The notes beneath the pieces were generated by a model that was not told the origin of the DNA, made no database searches, and worked only from the letters and a program-made list of their open reading frames with translations. From Streptomyces purpureus (lineage in GTDB: Bacteria > Actinomycetota > Actinomycetes > Streptomycetales > Streptomycetaceae), in contig NZ_BMQQ01000015.1 in NCBI RefSeq assembly GCF_014648195.1, positions 31,362 through 95,361 of the forward strand: a stretch of 64,000 nucleotides of DNA, written 5' to 3'. Positions 47,637-57,595 of the stretch are shown piece by piece. Position numbers and translations under genes: made by a program. Position 1 is the stretch's first letter; each line of letters starts with the position of its first letter.

Positions 47637-49350
47637 GATGAACCGGGCCGTGTACGCGGATCTGTTCGGCCCCACCACCGGGGACCGGATCCGGCTCGCC
47701 GACACCGATCTGCTCGTCGAGATCGAGGAGGACCGCTGCGGCGGCCCCGGCCGCGCGGGCGACGAGGCGGTGTTCGGCGGCGGCAAGGTGATCCGCGAGT
47801 CGATGGGCCAGTCCCGTACCACCAGGGCCGAGGGCGCGCCGGACACCGTCATCACCGGCGCCGTCGTCCTCGACCACTGGGGTGTCGTCAAGGCCGACGT
47901 CGGTATCCGCGACGGCCGTATCACGGCCCTGGGCAAGGCCGGCAACCCCGACACCATGGACGGGGTCCACCCCGGCCTGGTCATCGGCCCAGAGACCGAG
48001 GTCGTCGTCGGCAACGGCCGGATCCTCACCGCCGGCGGCGTCGACACCCACATCCACTTCATCTCGCCGACCGTCGTCGACGAGGCCCTCGCCTCCGGCA
48101 TCACCACCCTGGTCGGCGGCGGCACCGGACCCGCCGAAGGCACCAAAGCCACCACCATCACCCCCGGCCCCTGGCACCTTGCCCGGATGTTCGAGGCGCT
48201 GGAGGCCTACCCGGTCAACATCGGGCTGCTCGGCAAGGGCAACACGATGTCGCGCGAGGCCATGCACTCCCAACTCCGGGGCGGCGCCCTCGGCTTCAAG
48301 ATCCATGAGGACTGGGGGGCGACGCCGGCCGTCATCGACGCCTGCCTCGGCGTCTGCGACGAGACCGGCGCCCAGCTCGCCATCCACACCGACACCCTGA
48401 ACGAGGCCGGGTTCGTCGGCGACACCCTCGCGGCGATCGGCGGACGCACCATCCACGCGTACCACACCGAGGGCGCCGGCGGAGGGCACGCCCCGGACAT
48501 CATCACCGTGGTCTCGGAGCCGTACGTCCTCCCCAGCTCCACCAACCCGACCCGGCCGCACACCGTCAACACCATCGAGGAACACCTCGACATGCTGATG
48601 GTCTGCCATCACCTCAACCCCGCCGTCCCCGAGGACCTGGCGTTCGCCGAGTCCCGGATCCGGCCCTCCACGATCGCCGCCGAGGATCACCTGCACGACC
48701 TCGGCGCCATCTCCATCATCTCCTCCGACTCCCAGGCGATGGGACGGGTGGGGGAGGTGATCCTGCGGACCTGGCAGACCGCGCACGTCATGAAGCGGCG
48801 GCGCGGCGCCCTGCCCGGCGACGGCCGCGCCGACAACCGCCGGGCGCGCCGCTACGTCGCCAAGTACACGATCAACCCGGCCGTCGCTCAGGGCCTGGAC
48901 CACGAGATCGGCTCCGTCGAGCCGGGGAAGCTCGCGGACCTGGTGCTCTGGGAGCCCGCCTTCTTCGGGGTGAAGCCGCTGGTCGTCCTCAAGGGCGGCC
49001 AGATCGCCTACGCGCAGATGGGCGACGCCAACGCCTCAATCCCCACGCCCCAGCCCGTACTGCCCCGGCCGATGTTCGGCGCGCTCGGCAGGGCCCCGGC
49101 CGCGAACTCCCTCAACTTCGTTTCCCAGGCGGCGATCGAGGACGACCTGCCCGACCGGCTCGGCCTCGGCAAATCCTTCGTCCCGATCGCGAACACCCGC
49201 AGGGTCACCAAGGCCGACATGCGCGAGAACGACGCCCTGCCCCGGGTCGAGGTCGACGCCGACACCTTCACCGTGACCATCGACGGCACCCCGGTCGAGC
49301 CCGACCCTGCGGCCGAACTGCCGATGGCCCAGCGGTACTTCCTCTTCTGA
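47629..49350 (+). CDS. ureC: Urease alpha (catalytic) subunit
   Basis: A 573-residue nickel amidohydrolase. VDTHIHFISP (nickel His pair near residue 140), FKIHEDWGATP with the lysine that is carbamylated to bridge the nickels (near 223), IHTDTLNEAG, and the mobile flap MVCHHL with Cys and His near residue 325 are all present, so the enzyme should be active. It overlaps ureB by 8 bases, and ureF follows after about 10. It ends in the usual MAQRYFLF. Confidence 0.98.
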   Translation: MPEMNRAVYADLFGPTTGDRIRLADTDLLVEIEEDRCGGPGRAGDEAVFGGGKVIRESMGQSRTTRAEGAPDTVITGAVVLDHWGVVKADVGIRDGRITALGKAGNPDTMDGVHPGLVIGPETEVVVGNGRILTAGGVDTHIHFISPTVVDEALASGITTLVGGGTGPAEGTKATTITPGPWHLARMFEALEAYPVNIGLLGKGNTMSREAMHSQLRGGALGFKIHEDWGATPAVIDACLGVCDETGAQLAIHTDTLNEAGFVGDTLAAIGGRTIHAYHTEGAGGGHAPDIITVVSEPYVLPSSTNPTRPHTVNTIEEHLDMLMVCHHLNPAVPEDLAFAESRIRPSTIAAEDHLHDLGAISIISSDSQAMGRVGEVILRTWQTAHVMKRRRGALPGDGRADNRRARRYVAKYTINPAVAQGLDHEIGSVEPGKLADLVLWEPAFFGVKPLVVLKGGQIAYAQMGDANASIPTPQPVLPRPMFGALGRAPAANSLNFVSQAAIEDDLPDRLGLGKSFVPIANTRRVTKADMRENDALPRVEVDADTFTVTIDGTPVEPDPAAELPMAQRYFLF

Positions 49351-49360
49351 CGAGCCGGTG

Positions 49361-50023
49361 ATGAGACGTTCCGCACTCCTCGTGCTCGCCGACGGGCGCT
49401 TCCCCGCCGGCGGGCACGCCCACTCCGGCGGCGCCGAGGCCGCCGTCAAGGCCGGCCGGATCACCGACGCCGCCGGCCTCGCCGCGTTCTGCCGGGGCCG
49501 TCTGCACACCACCGGCCTCACTTCGGCGGCCCTCGCCGCCGCGGCCGCGCTCGGCCACGACCCGTACGAGCTCGACCGGGCCGCCGACGCCCGCACGCCC
49601 TCGCTCGCCCTGCGCAGCGCGGCCCGCAAGCTCGGCCGGCAGATGACCCGGGCCGCGCGGGCGACCTGGCCCTGCGCCGAACTCGACGCCTTGGCCGCCG
49701 CGTTCCCCCGCGGCACCCATCAGCCCGTCGTCCTCGGCCTCGCCGCCCGCGCCGCCGGACTCGGCCCCGAGGACGCCGCGCACTGCGTCGTGTACGAGAC
49801 GGTGTCCGGCCCCGCGTCGGCCGCCGTACGCCTCCTCAGCCTGGACCCGTTCCAGGCCACCGCCGTCCTCGCCCGGCTCGCGCCCGAGATGGACCAGGTC
49901 GCCGAGCGGGCGGCGGCCGCCGCCCGCCAAGGCATCGACCACCTGCCCGCCGCCTCCGCACCGCTCCTCGACATCGCCGCCGAACAGCACGCGGCCTGGC
50001 CCGTACGCCTTTTCGCCTCCTGA
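49361..50023 (+). CDS. ureF: Urease accessory protein UreF
   Basis: A 220-residue all-helical accessory protein: LLVLADGRFPAGGHAHSGG near the start, LAAFCRGRLHTTGLTS, and ARAAGLGPEDAAHCVVYET. It bridges UreD and UreG during nickel insertion. I use ATG 49361; a GTG directly before it (49358) is equally possible. The sequence is more Ala/Arg-rich than proteobacterial UreF but has normal length. Confidence 0.93.
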   Translation: MRRSALLVLADGRFPAGGHAHSGGAEAAVKAGRITDAAGLAAFCRGRLHTTGLTSAALAAAAALGHDPYELDRAADARTPSLALRSAARKLGRQMTRAARATWPCAELDALAAAFPRGTHQPVVLGLAARAAGLGPEDAAHCVVYETVSGPASAAVRLLSLDPFQATAVLARLAPEMDQVAERAAAAARQGIDHLPAASAPLLDIAAEQHAAWPVRLFAS

Positions 50024-50038
50024 CCCACCTGGAGAACC

Positions 50039-50712
<674 letters not shown>

Positions 50713-50716
<4 letters not shown>

Positions 50717-51459
50717 GCCTGACCGCAACCGCCAGGATCACCGCGGCCCCGGGCGGGAGCCTGCCCGTCCTGGAGAGCGACGGGCCACTCGCCCTGCGCC
50801 GCACCCGCACCACCGGCCCCGACGCGGACGCCCGGGTCACCGTCGTCGGGGCGATGAGCGCCCCGCTCGGCGGCGACCGGCTGGCCCTGGAGGCCGACGT
50901 ACGGGACGGGGCGCGGCTCCTCGTCGACGCGGCCGCCGCCACCGTCGCCCTCCCGGGCCGGACCCCCGCACCCGCCCACTACGACGTCCGGCTCACCGTC
51001 GGCGAGGACGCCGAACTGCGCTGGCTGCCCGAACAGCTCATCTCCGCGTACGGATCGGAGCTGTGCATGCGCACCACCGTCCAACTCGCCGCCACCGCAC
51101 GGCTCGTCCTGCGCGAGGAGCAGATCCTCGGACGGCACGGCGAGGAACCCGGCACGCTCACCACCCGGCTCACCGTCCACCGCGCCGGAGCGCCACTGCT
51201 CGACCAGGAGCTCCGCTACGGGCCGGGCGCGTCGGTAGGCTGGGACGGCGGCGCGGTCCTCGGCGGACACCGCGCCGTCGGGCAACTCCTGCTCGTCGAC
51301 CCAGACATGGCCGACAAACCAGCCGAACCCCGGCTTCTCGGCGAAACCGCCGTTCTCACCCCGCTCGCCGGCCCCGCCGTGCTCGTCACCGCCCTCGCCG
51401 CCGACGCGCGTCTGCTCCGGCGCGTCCTGGACCGGGCGTTGGACGACCTCACCGGCTGA
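50713..51459 (+). CDS. ureD: Urease accessory protein UreD
   Basis: A 248-residue UreD (UreH) protein: GDRLALEADVRDGARLLVDA, VGEDAELRWLPEQLISAYG, LVLREEQILGRHGEEPG, and GGHRAVGQLLLVDPD. It is the scaffold that docks UreFG onto the urease apoprotein. It is the last gene of the operon. The first residues are Thr/Ala-rich, and the length is at the short end for the family. The aminopeptidase gene follows after 127 bases with its own ribosome site. Confidence 0.92.
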
Positions 51460-51586
51460 CCGCTCAGCGAACGGCCCGTACCGGTTATGGGTTCGGTAAA
51501 GAAACGCCTGCCCTCCCTGGCCGTGGGAGCCCGCCAGGCGAAAGGATCCCCCTCGGACCCGACCGACCAGCAGGGGGAGTATCTAC

Positions 51587-53164
51587 GTGAGACGAACAGC
51601 AGCACTCGGCACGGCCGGTGCCCTGGTGGCGGGCACGCTCTTCGCGGGCGCGATCGCGGCGCCCACCGCCGGCGCCGACAGCCGGTCCGGTGGGCCGTCC
51701 GAGGCGCGCGGCGTCAAGATCGCCGCGGAGCGCGCCGCCAAGAAGGGCATCGACTGGGCCGACTGCCCCGCCGACTGGGGCCTCGCCAAGCCGATCCAGT
51801 GCGGCTTCGTGACCGTTCCGCTCGACTACGCACGGCCCAACGGCAAGCAGATATCCATAGCCGTCGACCGCATCGGCAACACCGGCACCGCGGCCGAGCG
51901 TCAGGGCGCCCTCATCTACAACCCCGGCGGCCCCGGCGGTTCGGGCCTGCGCTTCCCGGCCCGGGTCACCAGCAAGCACCCGCTCTGGGTCAACACCGCC
52001 AAGGCGTACGACTTCGTGGGCTTCGACCCGCGCGGCGTCGGCCGCTCCACCCCCATCTCCTGTGTCGACCCCCAGGAGTTCGTCAAGGCGCCCAAGCTCG
52101 ATCCGGTCCCCGACAGCGAGGCCGACAAGCGCGCCCAGCGCAAGCTCGCCGCCGAGTACGCGGACGGCTGTGCCGAGCGCAGCGGCTCGATGCTGCCGCA
52201 CATGACGACCCCGAACACCGCCCGCGACCTGGACGTCGTCCGCGCCGCCCTCGGCGAGAAGAAGCTCAACTTCCTCGGCGTCTCCTACGGCACCTACCTC
52301 GGCGCGGTCTACGCGACCCTCTTCCCGGGCCACGTCCGCCGCATGGTCGTCGACAGCGTCGTCAACCCGTCCCGCGACAAGATCTGGTACCAGGCCAACC
52401 TCGACCAGGACGTCGCCTTCCAGATGCGCTGGAACGACTGGAAGGCGTGGGTCGCCAAGAACGACGCCACCTTCCACATCGGCGACACCCCCGAGAAGGT
52501 CGAGGCGCAGTGGCTGAAGCTGCGCGCCACCGCCAAGCAGAACCCCATCGGCGGAGTCGTCGGCCCGGCCGAGCTCATCGGCTTCTTCCAGGGCGCTCCC
52601 TACTACGACTCCTCCTGGGTGCCGGTCGCCCAGACCTGGAGCAAGTACCTCGCCGGTGACACCCAGGCCCTCGTCGACGCGGCGGGCCCGGACATGAGCG
52701 ACACCGCGGGCAACATCCGCGCGGAGAACGGCAACGCCGTCTACACCGCCGTCGAGTGCGCGGACGCCAAGTGGCCCACCAGCTGGAAGAAGTGGGACCG
52801 GGACAACACCCGCCTCCACCGCGACAACCCCTTCCTGACCTGGTCCAACGCCTGGATGAACCTGCCGTGCGCCACCTGGCCCTCGAAGCAGCACACCCCG
52901 GTCGACGTGAAGACCGGCAAGGGCCTGCCGCCGGTCCTCATCGTGCAGGCCGAGCGTGACGCCGCCACCCCGTACGAGGGCGCGGTCGAGCTGCACAAGC
53001 GCCTCAAGGGCTCGCGTCTGATCGTCGAGAAGGACGCCGGCTCGCACGGCGTCACCGGCGTCACCAACCCCTGCGTCAACCAGCGGGTGGATGCCTACCT
53101 GCTGACCGGCGCGGTGGACAGCGCCGATGTGACGTGCGCCCCGCACGCCACGCCGAAGCCGTAG
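51587..53164 (+). CDS. tap: Secreted tripeptidyl aminopeptidase
   Basis: A 525-residue exported serine peptidase of the Streptomyces lividans Tap type (alpha/beta hydrolase, S33). The signal is MRRTAALGTAGALVAGTLFA with cleavage near residue 30. Catalytic and structural motifs are NPGGPGGSG (oxyanion loop), VGFDPRGVGRSTP, GVSYGTYLGA with the nucleophile Ser near residue 230, IVQAERDAATPY (Asp) and DAGSHGVTG (His, near 490). It removes N-terminal tripeptides from secreted proteins. GTG 51587 follows GGGGGAG. A strong hairpin follows the stop. Confidence 0.95.
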   Translation: MRRTAALGTAGALVAGTLFAGAIAAPTAGADSRSGGPSEARGVKIAAERAAKKGIDWADCPADWGLAKPIQCGFVTVPLDYARPNGKQISIAVDRIGNTGTAAERQGALIYNPGGPGGSGLRFPARVTSKHPLWVNTAKAYDFVGFDPRGVGRSTPISCVDPQEFVKAPKLDPVPDSEADKRAQRKLAAEYADGCAERSGSMLPHMTTPNTARDLDVVRAALGEKKLNFLGVSYGTYLGAVYATLFPGHVRRMVVDSVVNPSRDKIWYQANLDQDVAFQMRWNDWKAWVAKNDATFHIGDTPEKVEAQWLKLRATAKQNPIGGVVGPAELIGFFQGAPYYDSSWVPVAQTWSKYLAGDTQALVDAAGPDMSDTAGNIRAENGNAVYTAVECADAKWPTSWKKWDRDNTRLHRDNPFLTWSNAWMNLPCATWPSKQHTPVDVKTGKGLPPVLIVQAERDAATPYEGAVELHKRLKGSRLIVEKDAGSHGVTGVTNPCVNQRVDAYLLTGAVDSADVTCAPHATPKP

Positions 53165-53176
53165 TACGACGGCACG

Positions 53177-53214
53177 GAGGAGGGGCGGCCGGACACCACC
53201 GGCCGTCCCTCCTC
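53177..53214. terminator. Terminator between the aminopeptidase and epimerase genes
   Basis: A 16-base stem, 53177-53192 with 53199-53214, with a single G-T wobble and a 6-base loop, begins 13 bases after the aminopeptidase stop. The converging epimerase gene ends 6 bases further on, so it can act in both directions. Confidence 0.85.
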
Positions 53215-53219
53215 GCCGT

Positions 53220-54263
53220 TCAGGCCCGGCCCCGCTCCGCCAGCCAGGCGTCCTCCGCGGCGTACGGGAACCACGCCTCCTCGTACTTCACCAGGTTCGG
53301 GAACACCTCCCGCCAGTCCCGCCCGGCCAGCGCCCCGGCCATCCACTCCACGGTGGCGGGCAGCGCGTCCGCGTACGTGGTGACGGGCCGGTACCCGAGC
53401 TCCCGCTCGGCCGCCGCCATGTCGTAGACGACCGGATGGACCCCGCTCCACGGCGTCAGCCCGACCCCGCCGGGCGGCGGCGCGCCCTCCACCAGGACCG
53501 TCTCGCTCTTCACCCCGAGGACCGCGTCGACCCCGGCGGAGATCTCCGCGACCGTCGGCACGTCCGGATCGCCCGCGTTGAGCACCCGGGCACCCGGCCG
53601 GGCGGCCGCCAGCCGGATCAGCTCCGCGAGATTGGAGACATGGACCGGATGGAACCGGGACCGGCCGCCGTACGCGAGCACCCGCACCGGCCGCCCCTCC
53701 AGGGCCCGACGCACGAAGTAGAGCTCACGCGGGGAGCGGCAGTGCCGCCCGTGGATCGCACCCGCCCGCAGCAGCGTCGTCGGCAGGCGCTCACCCAGCG
53801 CCAGCAACTCCCGCTCCAGCGCCACCTTCCGCGTCCCATAGGTCGCCCCGCCCGGCTCGACCGTCGCCTGCGACTCCGGGATCGGCACCGGGTAGCGCGG
53901 AAAGCCGTCAGGCTCGTCCTGGGTGTCGAAGCTGCGCCCCCGTTCGTCGCGGTAGACCGCCCCGCTGGAGACCACCACCGCCGAACCGATCCGCCCGGCC
54001 AGCGCGCCCAACTGGCGCGCGTGCCCGGTGTCGAATGCCACCACGTCGACGAGGACGTCGCACCCGTCACCGACCAGCGCCGCGAGGGCGCCTTCCTCGT
54101 CCCGGTCGAGCGCCACCGCGCGCACCCCGTCCGGCCAGTTCTCGTCCCGCCCTCCGCCGCGCGACGCGGCGGCCACCTCCCATCCGTCCGCGGCCAGCGC
54201 GGTCACCGCCGCACGGCCGATCTGCCCTGTCGCTCCGACGACACACACGATTCCCCTGGTCAT
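53220..54263 (-). CDS. NAD-dependent epimerase/dehydratase-like protein
   Basis: A 347-residue extended short-chain dehydrogenase fold. The nucleotide motif VVGATGQIGRAAV lies near residue 8, followed by AVALDRDEEGAL, a serine region AVVVSSGAVYRDE, the Tyr-x-x-x-Lys-type motif in TYGTRKVALERELL near residue 147, and HPVHVSNLAELIR (substrate part). It is an atypical member. The substrate is not evident, possibly a sugar nucleotide or a modified aldehyde. It is separated from the PlsC gene by 64 bases. Confidence 0.85.
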   Translation of the reverse strand: MTRGIVCVVGATGQIGRAAVTALAADGWEVAAASRGGGRDENWPDGVRAVALDRDEEGALAALVGDGCDVLVDVVAFDTGHARQLGALAGRIGSAVVVSSGAVYRDERGRSFDTQDEPDGFPRYPVPIPESQATVEPGGATYGTRKVALERELLALGERLPTTLLRAGAIHGRHCRSPRELYFVRRALEGRPVRVLAYGGRSRFHPVHVSNLAELIRLAAARPGARVLNAGDPDVPTVAEISAGVDAVLGVKSETVLVEGAPPPGGVGLTPWSGVHPVVYDMAAAERELGYRPVTTYADALPATVEWMAGALAGRDWREVFPNLVKYEEAWFPYAAEDAWLAERGRA

Positions 54264-54327
54264 GGCCGGGACGCTACGCCCGCCCCCGCCCCGCGCCCAG
54301 ACCGTTCAGCCGAGCGCGGATCCGCCG

Positions 54328-55047
54328 TCAGCGTCGCCGCCAGGGGAACTTTCCGCCGTGACCTGCCTGTTCGGTCTCGGCGGCCTTCACCTTCGCCGCG
54401 TAGTCGTCCACGTAGTCCTGCCCGGACAGCGCCAGGATCTCGTACATGATCTCGTCGGTCACCGCCCGGACCACGGTCTTCTCCTGCTCCATCCCGGCGA
54501 ACCGGGAGAAGTCCAGCGGTGCGCCGAACCGGATCGTGACCCGCTTGACCTTCGGCACCACCTTGCCCGGCGGCTGGATCTCGAACGTCCCCACCATCGC
54601 GCACGGAATCACCGGCACACCTGCGGTCAGCGCCATCACCGCGACCCCGACCTTGCCCTTGTAGAGCCGGCCGTCGTGCGAGCGGGTGCCCTCCGGGTAG
54701 ATGCCGAGCAGCTCACCCCGGGCGAGCACCCCGAGCCCCTCCCGGATCGCCGCCCGGCCCGCCTCCTTGCCGGAGCGGTCCACCGGGATCTGGCCCGCGC
54801 TGCGGAAGAATGCGGCCGTCAGCCGGCCCTTGAGCCCCGGGCCGGTGAAGTACTCCTGCTTGGCCAGGAACGTGATCCTCCGCTTGAGCACCACCGGCAT
54901 CAGGAAGTGGTCCGAGAAGGACAGATGGTTCCCCGCGACGATCGCCGCGCCCTGCTCCGGGACGTGCTCCAGCCCCTCGATCCGGGGCCGGAACAGCAGC
55001 CGCAGCAGCGGCCCCAGCAGGACATACTTGAGCAGCTGGTAGAACAC
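54328..55047 (-). CDS. Lysophospholipid acyltransferase (PlsC-like)
   Basis: A 239-residue 1-acylglycerol-3-phosphate acyltransferase family protein. The HX4D motif appears as GNHLSFSDHF near residue 43, with FRSAGQIPVDRSG, LLGIYPEGTRSHDG (the substrate-binding EGTR block) and VPVIPCAMVGTFE. A hydrophobic N-terminal segment (YQLLKYVLLGPLLRLLF) anchors it at the membrane. GTG 55047 follows CAGGGGG. It adds the second acyl chain in phosphatidate synthesis or remodels lipids. Confidence 0.92.
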   Translation of the reverse strand: MFYQLLKYVLLGPLLRLLFRPRIEGLEHVPEQGAAIVAGNHLSFSDHFLMPVVLKRRITFLAKQEYFTGPGLKGRLTAAFFRSAGQIPVDRSGKEAGRAAIREGLGVLARGELLGIYPEGTRSHDGRLYKGKVGVAVMALTAGVPVIPCAMVGTFEIQPPGKVVPKVKRVTIRFGAPLDFSRFAGMEQEKTVVRAVTDEIMYEILALSGQDYVDDYAAKVKAAETEQAGHGGKFPWRRR

Positions 55048-55074
55048 GGGCGCCCCCTGACTCGGCCGGGCCGG

Positions 55075-55269
55075 TCAGGTCCGCCCAGGACGGCCACCGG
55101 CGCCCGGTCCTGTACCCGTATTCGTCGCCGCCACACCGATCGTGACCAGCGTGAGCACCACCAGGCCGAACCAGAGCCAGCCGTTGCTGCCGAGCGCCAC
55201 CGTGTACGCGGTGGTGATCACCAGTACACAGACGGTGATCACAGCCATGATCTTCGTGGAACCGGACAT
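55075..55269 (-). CDS. Small two-segment membrane protein
   Basis: A 64-residue protein with two membrane helices, KIMAVITVCVLVITTAYTVA and WLWFGLVVLTLVTIGVAA, and a short Gly/Pro-rich tail (GTGPGAGGRPGRT). A strong GGAGGAGG ribosome site precedes it. ATG 55269 has a GTG directly before it as an alternative. It lies between ctaG and the PlsC gene in the same direction. The function is unknown. Confidence 0.72.
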   Translation of the reverse strand: MSGSTKIMAVITVCVLVITTAYTVALGSNGWLWFGLVVLTLVTIGVAATNTGTGPGAGGRPGRT

Positions 55270-55343
55270 CACTGTCCTCCTCCGGACGCGGCCGTTCAGC
55301 CCATGGTGACTCCGCGACGGGGGCGCGCGCTACTGCCGGGACA

Positions 55344-56294
55344 TCACCGGCCGCGCGCCTGGAGCGACGCGAGGTAGGCGTTGTACGCCTCCAGCTCCTT
55401 GTCGCCGTCCCGGTCGGCTGCCCGGTCCGCCCGCTTGGCGACCCGCTGCTCGGAGCGGTACCACTGGTAGACCAGCGCGATCAGCACCAGCACCGACGGG
55501 ATCTCACTGAACGCCCAGGCGATACCGCCCGCCGCGTTCTGGTCGGAGAGCGCGTCGATGCCGAGCGAGGCCGGCGGATTCTCGTACGCCTTGATCATCG
55601 GCTCGGTGGCCATCATCAGCGCGATACCGAAGAAGGCGTGGAACGGCATCCCGGCGAAGAGCTCCAGCATCCGCATCACATAGCCGGGCCGGTGCGGGCC
55701 CGGGTCGACGCCCATGATCGGCCAGAAGAAGATCAGACCGACCATGAGGAAGTGCACCATCATCGCGATGTGTCCCGTCGTCGACCCCATCAGGAAGTCG
55801 AAGAGCGGCGTGAAGTAGAGCGCGTACAGGCTCGCGATGAACATCGGGATGGTGAACGCCGGATGCGTGATGATCCGCAGGTAGCAGCTGTGCAGCAGCA
55901 TCAGCAGCAGCTCACGCGGCCCCTTGGTACCCCGGCGCGCCACCGGCAGCGCGCGCAGCGCCAGCGTCACCGGCGCGCCGAGCAGCAGCAGGATCGGCGA
56001 CACCATGCTGATCACCATGTGCTGCACCATGTGCACGCTAAACATGACCATGCCGTAGTCGTTGAGCTTGGTGCACATCACCAGCGCGATGCTCAGCACA
56101 CCGATCGTGAAGGAGACCGCCCGGCCCAGCGGCCAGGCGTCCCCGCGCCGCCGCAGCCGCGCCACGCCCCAGCCGTAGAGGCCGAGCCCCACGAGACAGG
56201 CGACCAGGAAGAACAGGTCCGGTGAGAACTCGAGCCCCCGCCCCAGCGTGAACGGCGGCAGGTCCATGTTCATGCCGTGCCCGCTGTGATCCAT
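55344..56294 (-). CDS. CtaG-family cytochrome c oxidase assembly protein
   Basis: A 316-residue polytopic protein (caa3_CtaG, DUF1404-like). The N-terminal MDHSGHGMNMDLPPF is a His/Met-rich metal-binding tail. Seven or so membrane spans follow (LFFLVACLVGLGLYGWGVA, FTIGVLSIALVMCT, MVQHMVISMVSPILLLLGAP), with several His and Met residues that could bind copper (HMVQHMV, MMVHFLM, MPFHAFFG). It is thought to deliver copper to cytochrome oxidase. ATG 56294 follows GGGAG. Confidence 0.92.
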   Translation of the reverse strand: MDHSGHGMNMDLPPFTLGRGLEFSPDLFFLVACLVGLGLYGWGVARLRRRGDAWPLGRAVSFTIGVLSIALVMCTKLNDYGMVMFSVHMVQHMVISMVSPILLLLGAPVTLALRALPVARRGTKGPRELLLMLLHSCYLRIITHPAFTIPMFIASLYALYFTPLFDFLMGSTTGHIAMMVHFLMVGLIFFWPIMGVDPGPHRPGYVMRMLELFAGMPFHAFFGIALMMATEPMIKAYENPPASLGIDALSDQNAAGGIAWAFSEIPSVLVLIALVYQWYRSEQRVAKRADRAADRDGDKELEAYNAYLASLQARGR

Positions 56295-56346
56295 CTGTGT
56301 ACTCCCGGGGGCGTCCTGATTCGTGCCAGTTGTCCGCACCAGACTA

Positions 56347-56384
56347 GAACCGCCCCCGGCCGTCGCTGCGGCCGGGGGCGGTTC
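56347..56384 (-). terminator. Terminator downstream of pfkA
   Basis: A perfect 15-base-pair stem: 56347-56361 pairs with 56370-56384, with an 8-base loop. It lies 19 bases after the end of pfkA on the minus strand and about 50 bases before the ctaG start, so it separates the two units. There is no U-run. Confidence 0.8.
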
Positions 56385-56403
56385 GTTCACGATGCAACGG
56401 GTG

Positions 56404-57429
56404 TCACAGGACGCACTCGGCCTCGGCGTACCGCTCGGACGGCACGGTCTTCAGGGTCTCGACGGCTTCGGCGAGCGGCACCAGCGTGATGTCCGTGCCG
56501 CGCAGCGCGGTCATCATGCCGAAGGCGCCGTTGTGCGCCGCCTCGACGGCGTGCCAGCCGAACCGGGTAGCGAGGACACGGTCGTACGCGGTCGGGGTGC
56601 CGCCGCGCTGCACATGGCCGAGGATGACGGGCCGGGCCTCCTTGCCGAGGCGCTGCTCCAGCTCGATCGACAGCTGCCGGGCGACGCCGGCGAAGCGCTC
56701 GTGGCCGTAGATGTCCTTGCCGCCCTCGTCGAACTCCATCGACCCCGCGCGCGGCTTGGCGCCCTCGGCGACCACGACGATCGCGAACCGCTTGCCGGCC
56801 TCGAACCGCGCGCCGACCCGGGCGGTCAACTCGTCGATGTCGAAGGGCCGCTCGGGCACGACGATGGCGTGGGCGCCGGCGGCCATGCCGGAGTGCAGCG
56901 CGATCCAGCCGGTGTGGCGGCCCATGACCTCGACGATCAGCACCCGCTGGTGGGACTCGGCAGTGGTCTTCAGCCGGTCCAGGGCCTCGGTGGCGACGCC
57001 GACGGCGGTGTCGAAACCGAAGGTCACATCGGTCGAGGCGATGTCGTTGTCGATGGTCTTCGGCACGCCGACGATCGGCAAACCGGCCTCGGAGAGCAGA
57101 TGGGCGGCCTTGAGGGTGCCCTCGCCGCCGATCGGGATGATCGCGTCCAGGCCGAGGTCGGCGACATGGCCCCTGGCCCGCTCGACACCGTCGCGCAGAT
57201 GCGCGGGCTGGACCCGGGAGGAGCCGAGGATGGTGCCGCCACGGGCGAGGATGCCGGCCACCGCGTCCAGGTCGAGCTTGCGGTAGTCGCCCTCAAGCAG
57301 ACCCTTCCAGCCGTCGTGGAAGCCCACGACCTCGTCGCCGTGGTCGACGACCGCGCGGTGCACGACGGAACGGATGACGGCGTTCAGACCGGGGCAGTCG
57401 CCGCCGGAAGTGAGCACACCAATGCGCAT
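56404..57429 (-). CDS. pfkA: 6-phosphofructokinase
   Basis: A 341-residue group III PFK. It has the nucleotide loop LTSGGDCPGLNAVIRS at residues 5-20, IPIGGEGTLKAA (the Gly-Glu-Gly position that in ATP-dependent enzymes is GGDGS) near 100, PKTIDNDIAST near 125, EVMGRHTGWIAL near 170, and GHVQRGGTPTAYDR near 270. It phosphorylates fructose 6-phosphate in glycolysis. Streptomyces enzymes of this type use ATP. ATG 57429 is inside an open frame that extends upstream. The stop lies 19 bases before the terminator. Confidence 0.96.
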   Translation of the reverse strand: MRIGVLTSGGDCPGLNAVIRSVVHRAVVDHGDEVVGFHDGWKGLLEGDYRKLDLDAVAGILARGGTILGSSRVQPAHLRDGVERARGHVADLGLDAIIPIGGEGTLKAAHLLSEAGLPIVGVPKTIDNDIASTDVTFGFDTAVGVATEALDRLKTTAESHQRVLIVEVMGRHTGWIALHSGMAAGAHAIVVPERPFDIDELTARVGARFEAGKRFAIVVVAEGAKPRAGSMEFDEGGKDIYGHERFAGVARQLSIELEQRLGKEARPVILGHVQRGGTPTAYDRVLATRFGWHAVEAAHNGAFGMMTALRGTDITLVPLAEAVETLKTVPSERYAEAECVL

Positions 57430-57595
57430 AGCCCGAAATACCTTTGCAACGTGGGCCGACTCCCGGACCACGTCGTCCGGTTGGATCCCCGCCACCCTAT
57501 CGGTGCCGGATGGCGGGGCCGAACCGTCTGTCCGACTACTGGACGACCTTCGTAGGAACGAACAGGACGTCCGTACGAGCCGGGTCGCCGCCGGG